The notes beneath the pieces were generated by a model. The model was not told where the DNA came from, did not search any database, and saw nothing but the letters and a program-made list of their open reading frames with translations. DNA of 21,678 bases from Hofstenia miamia (lineage: Eukaryota > Xenacoelomorpha > Acoela > Hofsteniidae): the NCBI GenBank assembly GCA_900660155.1, contig CABFPE010000510.1:12234-33911 (forward strand). Reading direction: 5' to 3'. This document shows positions 19,523 to 21,678 of the stretch, piece after piece. Each line of letters opens with the position of its first letter. Positions within the stretch are counted from its first letter, which is position 1. The position numbers were made by a program, and so were the translations under genes.

Positions 19523-20798
19523 GTGGAGTTACTGCCTTAAATGCAAGTCGCAATCAAGATCTCTTTCTTTATGCAAAATGCCGAAACTTTGTTTTATTAA
19601 ACAGCATAAATTTTGAAAATATTAAGGCTGAATGACCAGTTATGATTTAAGATATATGTGTAAAATTAAATGACATGATTAAATATTTGAGTGCAGCAGT
19701 GAATCTAAGCACTTAAACAATGCTTATTGCTGGAATTTTCTTCACAGTTGATTTCTGCTCGATCATCAAAGTGAAGCCAATCTTCTCTTAAGTTCAAGAA
19801 TGCACAAATCTTAATTCGAGTCAAAAGTCTTCAAAGAAGAAATTAACCTTAATTTTCACAGTGTATCCTTAAATATACAAATGGCGTTGTTTACTATTCG
19901 AAGAAATTTTCTTGAATGCTGCAGTCCAAAAAAACAAACCAAGCAGGGCACCAAATTTGAGTAGTGTATTTTTATGTCTTATTTTGATCAAATTTTGTTT
20001 TTCAACTAATAAAATCCATGACCACATACCGAAATATAGCCTTAGCAAGAGTACAGCCCTGGGTAAGTGTGTTAAAACAGTTTTTTGAAGGTCTTAGATA
20101 TTTTTCAAAGATAATTCAATTTTAATTTTATTAAGAAAATCTCAAATTATTCCTATTTCAAATGCTTAGAGAATCAGAAAGTCTAAAGTCAATTACTGCA
20201 ACAAACTGCACCAATTATATGATTTCTATAGACACACATGTAATTTTGGCGCCGCTGAACATTCTGAGTAAATGAATTATAAAGAAACCATCGCACATTT
20301 TAAGAAATTCCTTAGAATTGTGACGTAAAGTTTTTTTTACATTTGATACAAGCAAAATTAAGTTATCCTGATACATATTAATTCAAAACAATTACTCTAT
20401 TTTGATTTAACAAAAAGACTGTTTAGAAGAGATTAAAATTCTCCGCAGTTAATCAAAGTAGAAAAAGATTTCAAAGAAAACTGAATTATTTGTTGTGCAA
20501 ATTCAATTGCTTAAAGCTTTCAAAGAAATCGCATTTTGATGAATGCTATTTTAATAATTTTCAAATAAGTTTTGATAATGTGTTCTATTTAAGTCGCAAT
20601 GCTGTTTCATTATAAATTGGACTAGAAATGCAATATTTAAAATTAATTGAAATTTAATCATTTTCTTTCAAAATTTTTATGAGAATGAAGGATAGAATAT
20701 TTTTTTTTTGGAACTGAAGCAAAAATTATGTTTCAGTGTAAGAGGTCTTCTTAAAAAGTTATGCTTTCATCACGGATTCTGAAACATGCAACAACGGA
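19523..20798. other. AT-rich DNA without recognisable features
   Basis: Nothing supported; no open frame of note and no clear repeat. Confidence 0.6.
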
Positions 20799-20820
20799 AT
20801 GTTTATAAAATTTTTGACAG

Positions 20821-21062
20821 GTGTCAGATTGGCAAGAATAACAAGAAGCAATTTAGTAGATTCCAGTAATTGCGATCAAGTTAAATTTTCTATAAAAATT
20901 TTGAAGTCTTGGAAGCAACATTGGAAGCGAAACGAACCAGATTTGTATCAGGATCAGTTAGAAGCAACACAAAGTGAACTGGAAAAAATGCAAAAATGCA
21001 CTAATGCAGCCACACTGAGAAGCACAGAAAAAAGGTTAAGAAATTTTAAGGCAAATAAGTAG
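20821..21062 (+). other. Open frame, possible 3'-terminal exon (unrecognised)
   Basis: A TTTTTGACAG acceptor-like site ends at 20820. From there about 79 codons stay open to a TAG at 21060-21062. The predicted peptide is charged and helical in character; its second half, with words such as LYQDQLEATQSELEKMQKC and RLRNFKANK, could form a coiled coil. I recognise no family. In DNA this AT-rich an open frame of this length is expected a few times per window by chance, and no upstream exon was found, so the call is weak. Confidence 0.25.
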
Positions 21063-21600
21063 ATATAGTGGATGCGGGAAGGTCACAGAAGACTGTTAAC
21101 ATGAGTATACTGGGAATGAACGATTATAAAAGAGACAGAGATGCGTTGATATTTGCATCATAGATAACTGAGGCTAATTTAGTGACAGATGCAGACAATG
21201 AGAGAAAGAAATAGATGTAATAGATTACAACCAATAGGAATCTAATAAGAAACGTGGTGCTTAAGCATATTAATAACATTATTAATAGCAAAATGAAATG
21301 TACTTTTACCTTTATAAAACTAATATTTTATGTAATACATTTATGGAACGAAAATTGCACTCTTTCCAATGTAATTTCAAAGCCCATTGATCTTGATGAT
21401 ACCAGTGAATAGAATCAAATTTCACCAAGAGCCAAAATTGCATGGTAATTATCTTTTCAAAATACCACTAAATTTCAAAATAAATAAAATTTTTTTAAGC
21501 AGGAAACTTTGATGTAAAGAACACTTTTACAACCTCTAAAATTGGCAATATCTTCAATCTTTCTTAACTAAAAAGTATTTTAGCCCTACTTTTGCTCCAA
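21063..21600. other. AT-rich DNA without recognisable features
   Basis: Nothing supported. Confidence 0.55.
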
Positions 21601-21678
21601 GGGTACCCACTTTAGAAAAATTTTGCTCAATACCCACCCCGACCTGCCCCATGGGTCGACCCGCCCCACTTCCATCTC
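21601..21678. mobile_element. hAT-like G/C-rich segment, cut by window edge
   Basis: GGGTACCCAC, then TACCCACCCCGACCTGCCCC, then GGGTCGACCCGCCCC run to the window end. The word TTTGCTCAATA (near 21622) matches TTTGCTCGATA on the minus strand of the relic at 18185-18381, so this is probably a related copy in opposite orientation. Neither end is visible. Confidence 0.4.

Noticed and set aside
18177..21306. ATGTACTT flanking the hAT-like end at 18177-18184 and occurring again at 21299-21306, suggesting a 3.1 kb element
   Set aside because: No inverted terminal repeat precedes the second copy, and such an A/T-rich 8-mer is expected by chance.

Overview
This window looks like intergenic or intronic DNA from an invertebrate animal. 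It is very AT-rich (about two thirds or more A+T by eye), full of (TA)n microsatellites, and has no operons, rRNA, tRNA, CRISPR or complete gene. The lineage call rests on the decayed protein fragments. One (8992-9643) matches, from memory, an abundant uncharacterised multicopy protein family seen mostly in arthropods and some other invertebrates. Another (5202-5393) is the C-terminal tail of a LINE reverse-transcriptase polyprotein. An arthropod is a reasonable guess but not proven.

Layout. 1-2400: a G/C-rich hAT-like relic (152-434), a long plain AT-rich stretch, then a 225 bp near-perfect foldback MITE with TTA target duplications (2177-2401). 2400-5200: plain DNA with one large (TA)n tract and a small GC-richer block holding a hammerhead-like core (4587-4676). 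5200-5620: LINE 3' end. 5620-8300: plain DNA with small palindromes, a 26 bp palindrome of two TCAAGGTCA nuclear-receptor-type half-sites (7378-7403) and a GC-rich islet. 8359-8635: a second hAT-like relic. 8992-9643: the frameshifted, internally deleted pseudogene. 10440-10940: part of a foldback element, a 40 bp palindrome and a microsatellite complex. 10940-14228: mostly featureless.

14229-14770: a 542 bp MITE with TAA duplications and six copies of one motif spread across it. 15427-16030: a probable solo LTR set inside a (TA)n tract, followed by a foldback element related to the piece at 10.44-10.53 kb. 16738-16970: a (TA)n minisatellite with a 114 bp duplication. 18185-18381: a third hAT-like relic. 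18815-19519: a 705 bp MITE with 37 bp terminal inverted repeats and TTA duplications. 20821-21062: an open frame that could be a 3' exon or chance. 21601-21678: the edge of a fourth hAT-like segment.

No set of genes works together here. The biology is transposon accumulation: three unrelated non-autonomous DNA transposon families with 3 bp TTA/TAA duplications (PIF/Harbinger-like), hAT relics, a foldback family, a LINE tail and an LTR. All calls come from reading the sequence and from recalled family motifs; no alignment or database search was run.
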